A DNA stretch of 64,000 bases from Nocardia flavorosea (GCF_015477805.1 NZ_JADLQL010000002.1:124001-188000); one strand, 5' to 3'. Shown: positions 36,471 through 45,531, numbered from the stretch's first letter. The notes: generated from the sequence alone by a model not told the origin. Program-made: numbers and translations.

Positions 36471-37610
36471 GTGAGCACCGAACAGACCACGGCCGTACCC
36501 GTGGCGCAGCTACCACCGCCCGACGGCACGCTCGGCGTGATCGAGATCGGCGATCTCCCCCTGGAGAACGGGGCCCATATACCGGCGGTCGGGCTGGCCG
36601 TCCAGCGCTGGGGTGAACTGTCCCCGGCCATGGACAACGTGGTGCTCATCGAGCACGCGCTGACCGGCGATTCCCATGTGGTGGGCGAACCCGATGCCGA
36701 TCATCCGCAACCCGGATGGTGGAACGGGATGGTCGGGCCGGGCGCGCCCATCGACACCGACGAATGGTGTGTGGTCGCCACCAATGTGCTCGGCGGCTGT
36801 CAGGGCAGTACCGGCCCCGCGTCCCCGGCGCCCGACGGCGCATCGTGGGGGGCACGCTTCCCGGAAATCTCCATCCGCGACCAGGTGAGCGCCGAACTGC
36901 GGTTGTTCGACCTGCTCGGTATCGACCGGATCGCGGCGGCGATCGGCGGTTCGATGGGCGGTATGCGGGTCCTGGAATGGATGCTCTGCGCACCGGAGCG
37001 CCTGGCCGCGGCACTGATCCTCGCCGTCGGCGCCCGTGCGACCGCGGACCAGATCGGCACCCAGACCACTCAGATCGCCGCCATCACCGGCGACCCCGAC
37101 TGGCAGGGCGGGAACTACCACGGCACCGGCCGGGCACCGATGGCCGGAATGGGTATTGCGCGGCGGATCGCGCATCTCACCTACCGCACCGAGGTCGAAC
37201 TGGACAGCCGGTTCGCCAACAGCCCGCAGACCGGTGAAGACCCCTGGGACGGCGGCCGGTACGCGGTGCAGAGCTATCTCGAATACCAGGCCGAGAAACT
37301 GTGCAAACGGTTCGACCCGGCCACCTATGTGCTACTGAGCGAGGCCATGAACCGGCACGATATCGGCCGCGGTCGCGGCGGGATCGAGGCGGCGATGGCG
37401 AGAGCCGAGGTGCCGTGCATCGTGGGCGGTATCGATTCCGACCGCCTGTACCCGCTGCACACTCAGCGGGAACTGGCCGAGGGGCTGGCCGGCTGCCGGC
37501 ATTTCGAGGTGATCTCCTCGCGCGACGGTCACGACGCCTTCCTCACCGAGGCCGAGGCGATCGGCAAGCTGCTGGTCCAGACGATGGAGCTGACGCGCGC
37601 ACACCGCTGA
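36471..37610 (+). CDS. metX: homoserine O-acetyltransferase
   Basis: This 379-residue alpha/beta-hydrolase-fold enzyme activates homoserine with acetyl-CoA, the first committed step of methionine synthesis. The nucleophile elbow is [13 protein letters not shown], the triad Asp is in [11 protein letters not shown] and the His in [20 protein letters not shown] and [12 protein letters not shown] are family segments. The GTG at 36471 gives the expected length. It lies two bases after a short ORF and downstream of a SAM-IV riboswitch, so high SAM should lower its synthesis. The sulfhydrylase gene metC that precedes metX in mycobacteria is absent here. Confidence 0.95.
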   Translation: MSTEQTTAVPVAQLPPPDGTLGVIEIGDLPLENGAHIPAVGLAVQRWGELSPAMDNVVLIEHALTGDSHVVGEPDADHPQPGWWNGMVGPGAPIDTDEWCVVATNVLGGCQGSTGPASPAPDGASWGARFPEISIRDQVSAELRLFDLLGIDRIAAAIGGSMGGMRVLEWMLCAPERLAAALILAVGARATADQIGTQTTQIAAITGDPDWQGGNYHGTGRAPMAGMGIARRIAHLTYRTEVELDSRFANSPQTGEDPWDGGRYAVQSYLEYQAEKLCKRFDPATYVLLSEAMNRHDIGRGRGGIEAAMARAEVPCIVGGIDSDRLYPLHTQRELAEGLAGCRHFEVISSRDGHDAFLTEAEAIGKLLVQTMELTRAHR

Positions 37611-37664
37611 CGCGGCATCACACCGGCGGCGGACCGGGCCGCCGAGCGCGGTCCCGCCCCGGTA

Positions 37665-37991
37665 TCAGCTCACGCCGAGCGTGTTGATGGTGGCGGCGAG
37701 AAATACGATCACGCTGCCCAGCAGGGTCAGCGCCCCCACATCGAACGGTTTGCTGCGCACCGCCAGCAACCCCACCCGCACCGTGGGCAGGCACAGCCGG
37801 AACGCTGCGGCGATCAGCGTCGCACCGCCGAAGAAGAACGCGCCGCGCCGCCACCGGTCCTGCGCGACGAACACCACGGCGACCGCGATCACCGCGACGA
37901 CCACCACCATCGGCAGATGGCAGCGCAGGAACACGGCCAGGCGGCTACCGGTGCCGGGATCGCCCTCGGTCACAGTCTCGGCGTCGGTCAC
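37665..37991 (-). CDS. DUF3017 membrane protein
   Basis: This 108-residue actinobacterial membrane protein has three hydrophobic segments (about 28-45, 51-66, 84-104), with FLRCHLPMVVVVAVIAVAVV and the basic loop QDRWRRGAFFFGGATL. This is the DUF3017 pattern. In mycobacteria the family is found beside folD; here it converges on metX. No function is known to me. Confidence 0.8.
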   Translation of the reverse strand: MTDAETVTEGDPGTGSRLAVFLRCHLPMVVVVAVIAVAVVFVAQDRWRRGAFFFGGATLIAAAFRLCLPTVRVGLLAVRSKPFDVGALTLLGSVIVFLAATINTLGVS

Positions 37992-38018
37992 GGATGCGAT
38001 TGTTCCAGATGCGGCCGC

Positions 38019-39083
38019 TCAGGTCTGCGCCACCGGTTGGTACTCCGGGGCGGTCAGGCCGAAGGTCCAGGCGACACCTTCCCGCGCGGTGCGGGTGGCC
38101 GGCGGGACACGCAACCAGTAGGTGCGGTAGGTACCGTCCGGTTCGGGTGTCGAGTTGACCACCTCGACCATGACGACATCCTCGTCGTCGGGCAGCGCGA
38201 TACGCCAGAGGATCCCGGTTTCGTCGCGCTGCAGCGGCTGGGCGCCCGATTCGGCCAGGTAGCGGTCGTAGCCGTAGTACTCGAGCATGACCCGGCGTAG
38301 TTCGGCGTTCTCCTCGGCCCGGATCCGCTCGGGCGTCAGCGAGACGAGTTCGTCCAGGAATTCGCCGGGTACGGGCATGCCGCGCCAGGCATACAGGCCG
38401 AACCCGTCGGAATAGCCGACGGCCGGACCGTCCCCGCAGTCCAAGCGCCCGGCCTCGTCGCGATGCAGGGCGGTAGGGCGTTCGCTGAGCACCGCGAGGT
38501 TCTCGTAGGGCCACCACCACCCGGTTTCCCGGGCCACCGCGGCCAGACCGGCCAGTGGCGAGCCGGCGGACGTATCGAATGCCGACAGCCAGGCCGCGTC
38601 GTGCTGACCCGTCACCGCGTCCAGCAGCAGCATCCGGACCCGCAACTCCGCGCTGCGGGCAGCGCGCAGCGCTTCCTTCTGCGCGTCGCTTCCGGAATCG
38701 GTGGGCTCGGGCACCGGGGCGGCCGCGGCGACGACGCCGGCGCGGATACGGTCGACGATCGGTTCGGTCGATTCCCAGAGGGGCGCGCCGGTCACCTGCC
38801 AGTGTCGCGCGAATTCCCGCGCGCCCAACTCGGCGTGCGACCGGTCGCGGGCGGCCGCCCACGGCGCGGTACGCACCTGTTCACGTACCGACCGGCCGGC
38901 CCGCGCCAGCTGCTCGGGGTGCAGCAGCCGCACAGCTTCCAGAGGTGAGCGAGCCCAGACGATCCGGTCGGGCGCGGGCAGCCCCGCGCTCGCGTAGGCG
39001 AGTCGCACGCCCGCTTCGGCCGCCGCGCGATCGCCGGGGCCGGTGCTCGCGGAAATCGCCCGCCACTGTTCGAAATCGGTCAA
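38019..39083 (-). CDS. DUF6745-type protein
   Basis: This 354-residue soluble protein has the DUF6745-like opening AEAGVRLAYASAGLPAPDRIVWARSP and several Trp-rich, LRR-like spaced segments (GWWWPYENLAVLSERP, SDGFGLYAWRGMPVPGEF). No catalytic motif is recognised. The TTG at 39083 is proposed as start because GGAAA precedes it and homologous sequence begins there; the open frame to 39215 is not protein-like. It follows the small GEVTGHAHAI protein gene by 43 bases, and the two are commonly neighbours by my recollection. Confidence 0.65.
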   Translation of the reverse strand: MTDFEQWRAISASTGPGDRAAAEAGVRLAYASAGLPAPDRIVWARSPLEAVRLLHPEQLARAGRSVREQVRTAPWAAARDRSHAELGAREFARHWQVTGAPLWESTEPIVDRIRAGVVAAAAPVPEPTDSGSDAQKEALRAARSAELRVRMLLLDAVTGQHDAAWLSAFDTSAGSPLAGLAAVARETGWWWPYENLAVLSERPTALHRDEAGRLDCGDGPAVGYSDGFGLYAWRGMPVPGEFLDELVSLTPERIRAEENAELRRVMLEYYGYDRYLAESGAQPLQRDETGILWRIALPDDEDVVMVEVVNSTPEPDGTYRTYWLRVPPATRTAREGVAWTFGLTAPEYQPVAQT

Positions 39084-39126
39084 CGTCGTTCTGTTTCCTG
39101 TCTGTCCGCAGTTGCCGGTTGCCGGG

Positions 39127-39450
39127 TCAGTCCGCGACGATCCGGACCGCTCCCGGTACGTACTCGCGTTGCCGCACCACCCGGTACCAGCCCTTGGGCA
39201 ACCCGATCGCGGCATGTTCCTCGTGCACCACCCGCCCGCCCTCCGGCAGATGCAGCACCATGGAATTCGGTGTGTGCGGATCGTGGAAGAGTTTTCCCGG
39301 CGAGGAGATCGCGTGGGCGTGGCCGGTCACCTCGCCGAGCGCGAGCACCATCCGGCCCCGCCGATCCCGTGGGGTGGGCAGCCACCGCGCGGCCGGGGCG
39401 GCCGCCTCCTCCGCGATGGGAACGATCAGGACGTCTCCCTGGCGATACAT
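39127..39450 (-). CDS. small beta-rich conserved protein (GEVTGHAHAI family)
   Basis: This 107-residue protein begins MYRQGDVLIVPIAEE and contains LALGEVTGHAHAISSP and EEHAAIGLPKGWYRVVRQRE. That is a conserved pattern with four His residues spaced as in a small cupin-like or metal-binding fold. I know no assigned function. GGGAGGAAGCGC gives an excellent ribosome site for the ATG at 39450. It is the first gene of a two-gene unit with the DUF6745 gene and is divergent from the STM401x cluster. Confidence 0.7.
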   Translation of the reverse strand: MYRQGDVLIVPIAEEAAAPAARWLPTPRDRRGRMVLALGEVTGHAHAISSPGKLFHDPHTPNSMVLHLPEGGRVVHEEHAAIGLPKGWYRVVRQREYVPGAVRIVAD

Positions 39451-39499
39451 GCGCTTCCTCCCGTTCCGGCACGCTCGCGCCGTTGTCCAATGGAAGGTA

Positions 39500-39513
39500 T
39501 CGGTGAGCACCGA
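39500..39513. promoter_or_regulatory. palindrome in the divergent gap before the STM401x cluster
   Basis: TCGGTG-AG-CACCGA is a perfect 14-base inverted repeat lying 50 bases upstream of the small GEVTGHAHAI gene and 134 bases upstream of the 29-codon ORF. It could be an operator shared by the two divergent units; no regulator gene is encoded nearby. Confidence 0.25.
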
Positions 39514-39646
39514 CAGTGTTCCGCGGCAGCATGTTTCCTCGATACGAGGGGGCCGGGGCGCACCGGCTCGATCTCGGCATGTCGGACCGGGTTGGTAGAA
39601 CGATCCCGGATATCGAGCCGGTATCGGCTCACGGAGAGGAAAGAGA

Positions 39647-39736
39647 ATGCCCGAGTACCTCGAGCCGGCGGAAGAGCTTTCCGATGCCGGGGCGACCCCG
39701 TTCCTCGCCCACCGATACGTCTCGGTGAGCGGATGA
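39647..39736 (+). CDS. 29-residue ORF coupled to STM4014 (candidate precursor or leader peptide)
   Basis: A short frame, MPEYLEPAEELSDAGATPFL then AHRYVSVSG, is preceded by the strong purine-rich site GGAGAGGAAAGAG. It ends in TGA overlapping the ATG of the STM4014 gene (ATGA). The N-terminal half is acidic (five Glu and one Asp in 13 residues), while the C-terminal half carries His, Arg, Tyr, Ser and Val. That is the split expected of a leader plus core in a ribosomally made peptide modified by radical SAM enzymes, two of which are encoded downstream. It is too short to rule out a simple translational leader. Confidence 0.5.
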   Translation: MPEYLEPAEELSDAGATPFLAHRYVSVSG

Positions 39737-40872
39737 CGGCCGCCCACAACGCGGACGGTTACCGCTGGGTGGTGGTCGGCAACGGGGCGAACCGGCGGGT
39801 CCGGTCGTTCTGCGCGGCGGTGACCGAGTCGGCGGCGGTTGCGCCGCGAGTGGTCGAATGGCTCGATGTCCTTCGCGACGGCGGACATACCTTCGCCGAG
39901 GACGAACTGGTGCGGCTGGATTCGCCCGGCGAGGAACCGGGGGTGGACCGGCTGCTGCGCGGGGTCACGGATCCGACCCGGGTCGAGGGAACGGCCCGCT
40001 GGTACCGCGCCTTCGGTTCCGCGGTGGCCTCGCTGCGCGGCGGAATCCGGCTCGACGATCCGGCGGAGCTGGCGGTGCTGTTCGACAAGCGGCTCTGCCA
40101 TGCCCGGCTGGCCGCGGCGGGCGTCGCGGTGCCCGAATCGCCGACATCGGGTCGCGGGCAGCCGATCACCGGCTGGGACGATATCCGCGAGCATCTGCGG
40201 GTACCGGGTCTGCGGCGGATGTTCGTGAAGATCGCGCACGGATCTTCGGCCTCCGGGGTGCTCGCGGTCGAAGCTCATCCGCGCGGTCCGGTCCGGGCCA
40301 CCACCTCGGTAGAACTCACTGCCGAGGGGGCGTTGCACAATTCCCTGCGCGTCCGCCGCTACCGCACCGAGCCCGAGATCGCCGCGATCGTCGACCGCCT
40401 CGCACCGGACGGCCTGCATCTCGAACGCTGGGTGCCCAAATCGACACTGCGCGGGCGCGCTTGCGATCTGCGGGTGGTGGTCGTCGCGGGGCGGGCCACC
40501 CATATCGTCGTCCGCACCGCTTCGGTGCCCATCACCAACCTGCATCTCGGCGGTTCCCGCGGCGATCCGGCGGCGGCCCGGGAAGCCGCAGGGCAGCAGT
40601 GGCACCGGGCCATCGACCTCGCGGAACAGGCCGCGGCCTGTTTTCCCGCCACCCTGTGCGTGGGGGTGGACCTGCTGCCCACCCACGGCTGGCGCCGCTT
40701 CGTCGTCGGCGAGGTGAACGCTTTCGGCGATCTGCTGCCCCGGACCACCGGCCTGCCGGGGACACCGGCGGCGGGTCTGGATACCTACGCGGCCCAGGTC
40801 GCCGCCGCACCCCGCTGGTACGGTGCCATGCGCACCGCATCGGCACCGGAGGACGTCCATGTACCGGCCTGA
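39733..40872 (+). CDS. STM4014 family protein (ATP-grasp-like)
   Basis: This 379-residue protein has ATP-grasp features: the lysine strand RRMFVKIAHGSSASGVLA, LRGRACDLRVVVVAGRATH, and the C-terminal strand RFVVGEVNAFGDLLP with the metal-binding Glu and Asn. It matches the family named after Salmonella STM4014, always encoded with STM4011-STM4013 relatives. It likely forms an amide or ester bond on an unknown substrate. Its ATG overlaps the preceding short ORF, and its stop overlaps the next start. Confidence 0.8.
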   Translation: MTAAHNADGYRWVVVGNGANRRVRSFCAAVTESAAVAPRVVEWLDVLRDGGHTFAEDELVRLDSPGEEPGVDRLLRGVTDPTRVEGTARWYRAFGSAVASLRGGIRLDDPAELAVLFDKRLCHARLAAAGVAVPESPTSGRGQPITGWDDIREHLRVPGLRRMFVKIAHGSSASGVLAVEAHPRGPVRATTSVELTAEGALHNSLRVRRYRTEPEIAAIVDRLAPDGLHLERWVPKSTLRGRACDLRVVVVAGRATHIVVRTASVPITNLHLGGSRGDPAAAREAAGQQWHRAIDLAEQAAACFPATLCVGVDLLPTHGWRRFVVGEVNAFGDLLPRTTGLPGTPAAGLDTYAAQVAAAPRWYGAMRTASAPEDVHVPA

Positions 40873-41770
40873 AATGAACGAAGTGGTCGGCCGGGACGAT
40901 CTACTCCTGCTCACCCTCGACACCCTGCGCTTCGACGTGGCCGTCGAGGAGGCCGGCTCGGGCCGGCTGCCGAATCTGACGGCGATGCTCCCGGGCGGGC
41001 AATGGGAACAACGCCATGCCCCAGGCAGTTTCACCTATGCCTCCCACCAGGCCATATTCGCCGGATTCCTGCCTACGCCGGCCGAGCCCGGCCCGCATCC
41101 CCGATTGTTCGCCGCCCGGTTCGCGGGTAGTGAGACCACCGCCGCGGGCACGTTCGTCTTCGACCACCCCGACCTGCCGACGGCACTCGCGGCGGTCGGT
41201 TACCGCACGATCTGTATCGGCGGGGTGGGATTCTTCAACAAACAGGGGGCACTGGGCAGTGCCCTGCCCAGTCTGTTCGCCGAGAGCTACTGGGAACCGG
41301 AGTTCTCGGTCGCCTCGCCCACCTCGTTCGAGGCGCAGGTCGCCCGCGCCGAGCAGTTGATCGCCGGCACTCCGGCCGATCGGCGACTGTTCCTGTTCCT
41401 CAACGTCTCCGCCCTGCACCAGCCGAACTGGTTCCATCTGCCCGGGGCGACACGGGAATCCGGTGACACCCGGCAATCGCATGCCGCGGCGCTGCGCTAC
41501 GTCGACCGTCACCTGCCCCGTCTGTTCGACGCACTGCGGACGCGCGGCCGCTGTTTCGCCATCGTCTGCTCCGATCACGGCACCGCCTACGGGGAAGACG
41601 GTTACACCGGGCACCGGCTCGGCCACGACGTGGTGTGGACGGTCCCCTATGCCCATTTCTTCCTGGAACCCGCGGAAGCCGGTAGCGGCCCGAAGGCTCC
41701 CGCTGTGCCGGATACATCTCGGGACTCCGGCGATGCGCAGGACCGCGAAGGCACCGAGGGTCCGGCATGA
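40859..41770 (+). CDS. STM4013/SEN3800 family hydrolase (sulfatase-like)
   Basis: This 303-residue alkaline-phosphatase-superfamily hydrolase has the metal-binding opening LLLLTLDTLRFDVA, the FTYASHQAIFAGF segment at the nucleophile region (Thr/Ser), and the distal metal site VCSDHGTAYGEDGYTGHRLG. Sulfatases and phosphopentomutase-type enzymes share this layout. The ATG at 40859 is chosen for its GGAGG at ideal distance, overlapping STM4014 by 14 bases. The C-terminal 30 residues are a polar tail. The substrate is unknown. Confidence 0.8.
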   Translation: MYRPEMNEVVGRDDLLLLTLDTLRFDVAVEEAGSGRLPNLTAMLPGGQWEQRHAPGSFTYASHQAIFAGFLPTPAEPGPHPRLFAARFAGSETTAAGTFVFDHPDLPTALAAVGYRTICIGGVGFFNKQGALGSALPSLFAESYWEPEFSVASPTSFEAQVARAEQLIAGTPADRRLFLFLNVSALHQPNWFHLPGATRESGDTRQSHAAALRYVDRHLPRLFDALRTRGRCFAIVCSDHGTAYGEDGYTGHRLGHDVVWTVPYAHFFLEPAEAGSGPKAPAVPDTSRDSGDAQDREGTEGPA

Positions 41771-43101
41771 CCCGCGCCCGCGTCCGGCTCCCCCGGCCCT
41801 ATCAGAGTTACGTCTACGCCTACCCGCACAAGACCGCCTACCGCCCGCTGGCCCCGCAGCGCCGGCTCCGGGATCTGTGGGCCGGTGAACCGCGCGACGC
41901 GCTCTCGTTGTACCTGCATATCCCGTTCTGCGAAATACGCTGCGGTTTCTGCAATCTGTTCACCCGGGTCGGCGCGCCCGGCGACCTCACCACCCGCTAT
42001 CTCGACGCTCTCTCCCGCCAGGCCGAAACGGTGCGCGATGCCCTGGGTACCCCACTGCGTTTCGCCACCGCGGCTTTCGGCGGCGGCACCCCGACCTATC
42101 TCGATGCCGGCGAACTCACCCGATTATGCGATATCGCCGAGCACACCATGGGCGCCGATCTCCGCGGTATCGGCTTCTCCGTGGAGACCTCCCCCGCCAC
42201 CGCGACCGCCGATCGCCTGGCCGTGCTCGCGGCGCGTGGCGCGACGCGGATCAGCCTCGGTGTCCAGAGCTTCGACGAATCCGAGGCCCGGGCCGCGGTA
42301 CGCCCGCAGCGGCGCGCGGAGGTGGAATCCGCACTGGCCCGGATCCGCGATACCGGAATCGCGAACCTGAATATCGACCTCATCTACGGCATCGACGGGC
42401 AGACCACACAGAGCTGGCGTGCCTCCCTCGACGCGGCGCTGGCCTGGCAGCCCGAAGAGCTCTACCTCTATCCGCTCTACGTGCGTCCGCTGACCGGACT
42501 GTCCCGGCGCCGGGACGAGGCCGCGGATACGGTGTGGGACTCCGAACGCCTGCGGCTGTACCGGCAGGGTCGCGACCATCTGCTCGCACACGGCTATCAG
42601 CAGCGCTCCATGCGAATGTTCCGCCGCGCCGATGCCCCGGCGACCGGACCCGAGGACTACTCGTGCCAGACCGACGGCATGATCGGCCTCGGCTGCGGCG
42701 CCCGTTCCTACGTCCGGGGCCTGCACTACTCCTTCGACTACGCGGTAGGAATCAACGAGATCCGGGCGATCATCGACAGTTACACCGCCACCACCGATTT
42801 CGGTTACGCCGTCCACGGCCGTGAGATCGACGAGGACGAGGCCCGCCGCCGCTTCCTGCTCCAGTCGATCCTGCAGGCGGACGGGCTGGTGATCGCCGAT
42901 TACCGCGGCCGTTTCGGCACCGACCCGCATACCGATTTCCCGGCCGAACTCGGCGTGCTCGCCGACCGCGGCTGGCTCACCGCAACCACCGGTGGGTTGC
43001 TGCGGCTCTCCCCCGAGGGACTGGCGTATTCCGATGCCATCGGTCCCGAGTTCTTCTCACCCGCGGTGCGTGCCGCCATGGACGACTACGAATTACGGTG
43101 A
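41767..43101 (+). CDS. STM4012 family radical SAM protein
   Basis: This 444-residue radical SAM enzyme is of the HemN/HemW-like type. The cluster-binding motif CEIRCGFCNLF (CxxxCxxC) follows SLYLHIPF, and AAFGGGTPTYLDAGEL is the SAM-binding GGGTP region. Later come ISLGVQSFDESEARAAVRPQ and INLDLIYG-like NLNIDLIYGIDGQT. It would cleave SAM to start radical chemistry or, like HemW, traffic heme; within the STM401x context a biosynthetic role is more likely. Its ATG overlaps the STM4013 stop (ATGA). Confidence 0.88.
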   Translation: MTRARVRLPRPYQSYVYAYPHKTAYRPLAPQRRLRDLWAGEPRDALSLYLHIPFCEIRCGFCNLFTRVGAPGDLTTRYLDALSRQAETVRDALGTPLRFATAAFGGGTPTYLDAGELTRLCDIAEHTMGADLRGIGFSVETSPATATADRLAVLAARGATRISLGVQSFDESEARAAVRPQRRAEVESALARIRDTGIANLNIDLIYGIDGQTTQSWRASLDAALAWQPEELYLYPLYVRPLTGLSRRRDEAADTVWDSERLRLYRQGRDHLLAHGYQQRSMRMFRRADAPATGPEDYSCQTDGMIGLGCGARSYVRGLHYSFDYAVGINEIRAIIDSYTATTDFGYAVHGREIDEDEARRRFLLQSILQADGLVIADYRGRFGTDPHTDFPAELGVLADRGWLTATTGGLLRLSPEGLAYSDAIGPEFFSPAVRAAMDDYELR

Positions 43102-43107
43102 CCGGCC

Positions 43108-44031
43108 GTGGACCTGACCTTGCTGTATCGCGGACCGCTCGCGTCCTGCGATTACGACTGCCCCTACTGTCCGTTCGCCAAACGACGCGATACGCCCGCG
43201 CAGCTTCGCGCCGACCGCGCGGCCCTCGAACGTTTCACCGCATGGGTCGGTGCGCAGCGTGGCGACCGGATCTCGGTGCTGTTCACTCCGTGGGGTGAGG
43301 GTCTGGTCCGCTCCTGGTACCGGCGGGCCCTGGTGACGCTGTCCCACGAGCCCCAGGTGAGCCGGGTCGCCATCCAGACCAATCTGAGCTGTCGTACCGA
43401 ATGGCTGGGCGATGCCGACCGTGACACCGTCGCACTGTGGTGCACCTACCATCCCGGCCAGACGCCCTACCGGCGATTTCTCGAAAAGACCGGGCAACTG
43501 ACCGAGGCCGGCATCCGGTTCAGCGTGGGCATGGTGGGCCTGCCGGAGCACCTGGACAGTGCCCGGCGGCTCCGCGCCGACCTGCCCGGCGATATCTACC
43601 TCTGGATCAACGCCGCCGAAGGCCACACTTACACCGATTCCGCCGCCGCCGAGTGGACTGCGCTGGACCCGCTCTTCGGGTTCAGCCGCGACCCGCACCG
43701 CTCACTGGGCCGGGCCTGCCGGACCGGCGATACGGTGGTGTCCGTCGACGGTGACGGCACGGTGCGCCGCTGCCATTTCGTGCCGGAACCGCTCGGTAAC
43801 CTCTACGACGGTTCCTATCGCGATGCGCTGCGGCCCCGCCCCTGTTCGCGTGCGCTCTGCGACTGCCATATCGGTTACGTCCACCTGGAAAATCTCCCCC
43901 TCTACGACGTGTTCGCGGGTGGAGTGCTCGAACGGATCCCGACCGACACCGCCCGGCGCGGCGCGGTCGAGCTGCCCACACCCGGGCTCCCGGCGCCGGG
44001 TGACGCCTTCCCACCGGCTCCCTGCCGGTAG
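43108..44031 (+). CDS. STM4011 family radical SAM protein
   Basis: This 307-residue second radical SAM enzyme carries CDYDCPYCPFAKRRDTP (CxxxCxxC) near the N-terminus. Several extra Cys cluster in the C-terminal part (RACRTGDTVV, VRRCHFVPE, PCSRALCDCHIGY) and could bind an auxiliary iron-sulfur cluster, as in SPASM-type peptide-modifying enzymes. The GTG start is six bases after the STM4012 stop. It is the last gene of the cluster and converges on a permease gene. Confidence 0.85.
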   Translation: MDLTLLYRGPLASCDYDCPYCPFAKRRDTPAQLRADRAALERFTAWVGAQRGDRISVLFTPWGEGLVRSWYRRALVTLSHEPQVSRVAIQTNLSCRTEWLGDADRDTVALWCTYHPGQTPYRRFLEKTGQLTEAGIRFSVGMVGLPEHLDSARRLRADLPGDIYLWINAAEGHTYTDSAAAEWTALDPLFGFSRDPHRSLGRACRTGDTVVSVDGDGTVRRCHFVPEPLGNLYDGSYRDALRPRPCSRALCDCHIGYVHLENLPLYDVFAGGVLERIPTDTARRGAVELPTPGLPAPGDAFPPAPCR

Positions 44032-44052
44032 TGCGGCGCCGCCCGGTCCGGT

Positions 44053-45531
44053 TCAGCGCAGTGCGGCGGTCTCCGCGAGGACCTTCTGCTTGTGCTGTTG
44101 CCGCAACGCACTGTGGTGCGGGCTACGGCGCACGAACAGATAGGCGATCGCCAGGACCACGAACCAGATCGGTGTCACCAGCAGCGCCTGCAGGGTATCG
44201 CTCTCCTGGGTGAGCGCCCAGACGATGAAAACGAAGAACGCCAGGACTGCCCAGACCATCGGGATCCCGCCGGGCATCTTGAACGTCGATGCGGCATGCA
44301 GCTGCGGGCGCCGTTTGCGATAGACGAGGTAGCTGGCCAGGATCATCGTCCAGACGAACATGAAGCACAGCGACGAGATGGTCGTGACCACCGTGAACGC
44401 TTCGACGATCGACTGCCCGGCATAGAGCAGCACCACGCCGATCAGCAGGAACGCGCAGGAGAAACGCAGCGCGTTGGCCGGGACCCGGCGCGGGGACAGT
44501 TTCCCGAACACCGCGGGCGCGTTACCTTCACCGGCCAGGCCGAACACCATCCGTGAGGTCGAGTAGATACCCGAGTTGGCGCTGGAGGTCGCACTGGTCA
44601 GCACGACGAAGTTGACCACGCTCGCGGCGATGCCGAGCCCGGCCAGGGTGAACATCGCCACGAACGGGCTCTCGTCGGGCGATACCTGACGCCACGGGGT
44701 CACCGCGCAGATCACGACGAGAGCGCCGACGTAGAAGAGCAGGATCCGGACCGGGATCGAGTTCACCGCGCGGGGCAGGGTTTGCGCGGGATTCTTGGTC
44801 TCGGCGGCGGTGGTGCCCACCAGTTCGATACCGACGAACGCGAACACCGCGATCTGGAATCCGGCGACAAAGCCCATCGGGCCGGTCGGGAAGAAACCGC
44901 CGTCGTTCCACAGGTTGGCCAGCGAGGCCGGCGTGCCGCCGTCACCGGTGAATCCGGTCAGCACCATCACCAGACCGGTCACGATCAGCGCACCGATGGC
45001 GACGATCTTGATCAGCGCGAACCAGAATTCGGTTTCCCCGAAAGCGCGGACAGTGGGCAGATTCAGAACCAGCAGCACCGCGATACAGACCAGCGCCGGA
45101 ATCCACAGCGGCAGATCCGGCCACCAGAACGCGACATACCCGGCAATCGCCACCACATCGGCGATACCGGTGACGACCCAGCAGAACCAGTAGGTCCAGC
45201 CGGTGAAGAACCCCGCCCACGGGCCGAGCAGATCGCCCGCGAAATCCGCGAACGATTTATAGCCGGAATTCGACAGCAGCAACTCCCCCATCGCGCGCAT
45301 GACGAAGAAGAGGAAGAAACCGATGATCATGTAGACGAGAATCACCGAGGGCCCGGCCAGCGAGATCGTTTTACCCGACCCCATGAACAGCCCGGTGCCG
45401 ATCGCGCCGCCGATCGCGATCAGCTGGATATGTCGATTGGCCAGCTGCCGGCTGAGGCCGCCGGGTCCTCCCGGATCACCCGTCCTCGCCCCGTCGTCGC
45501 CAGAACCCCCGTGACCCTGCAGCACGGCCAT
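44053..45531 (-). CDS. amino acid permease (CycA/AAT type)
   Basis: This 492-residue APC-superfamily transporter has twelve hydrophobic segments. The first helix motif HIQLIAIGGAIGTGLFMGSG is diagnostic for the AAT group (D-serine/alanine/glycine and related permeases). The C-terminal end is cytoplasmic and basic. The ATG at 45531 follows GGAGTAAAG; the open frame further upstream is spurious. It would import an amino acid by proton symport; specificity cannot be read from sequence. Confidence 0.9.
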   Translation of the reverse strand: MAVLQGHGGSGDDGARTGDPGGPGGLSRQLANRHIQLIAIGGAIGTGLFMGSGKTISLAGPSVILVYMIIGFFLFFVMRAMGELLLSNSGYKSFADFAGDLLGPWAGFFTGWTYWFCWVVTGIADVVAIAGYVAFWWPDLPLWIPALVCIAVLLVLNLPTVRAFGETEFWFALIKIVAIGALIVTGLVMVLTGFTGDGGTPASLANLWNDGGFFPTGPMGFVAGFQIAVFAFVGIELVGTTAAETKNPAQTLPRAVNSIPVRILLFYVGALVVICAVTPWRQVSPDESPFVAMFTLAGLGIAASVVNFVVLTSATSSANSGIYSTSRMVFGLAGEGNAPAVFGKLSPRRVPANALRFSCAFLLIGVVLLYAGQSIVEAFTVVTTISSLCFMFVWTMILASYLVYRKRRPQLHAASTFKMPGGIPMVWAVLAFFVFIVWALTQESDTLQALLVTPIWFVVLAIAYLFVRRSPHHSALRQQHKQKVLAETAALR

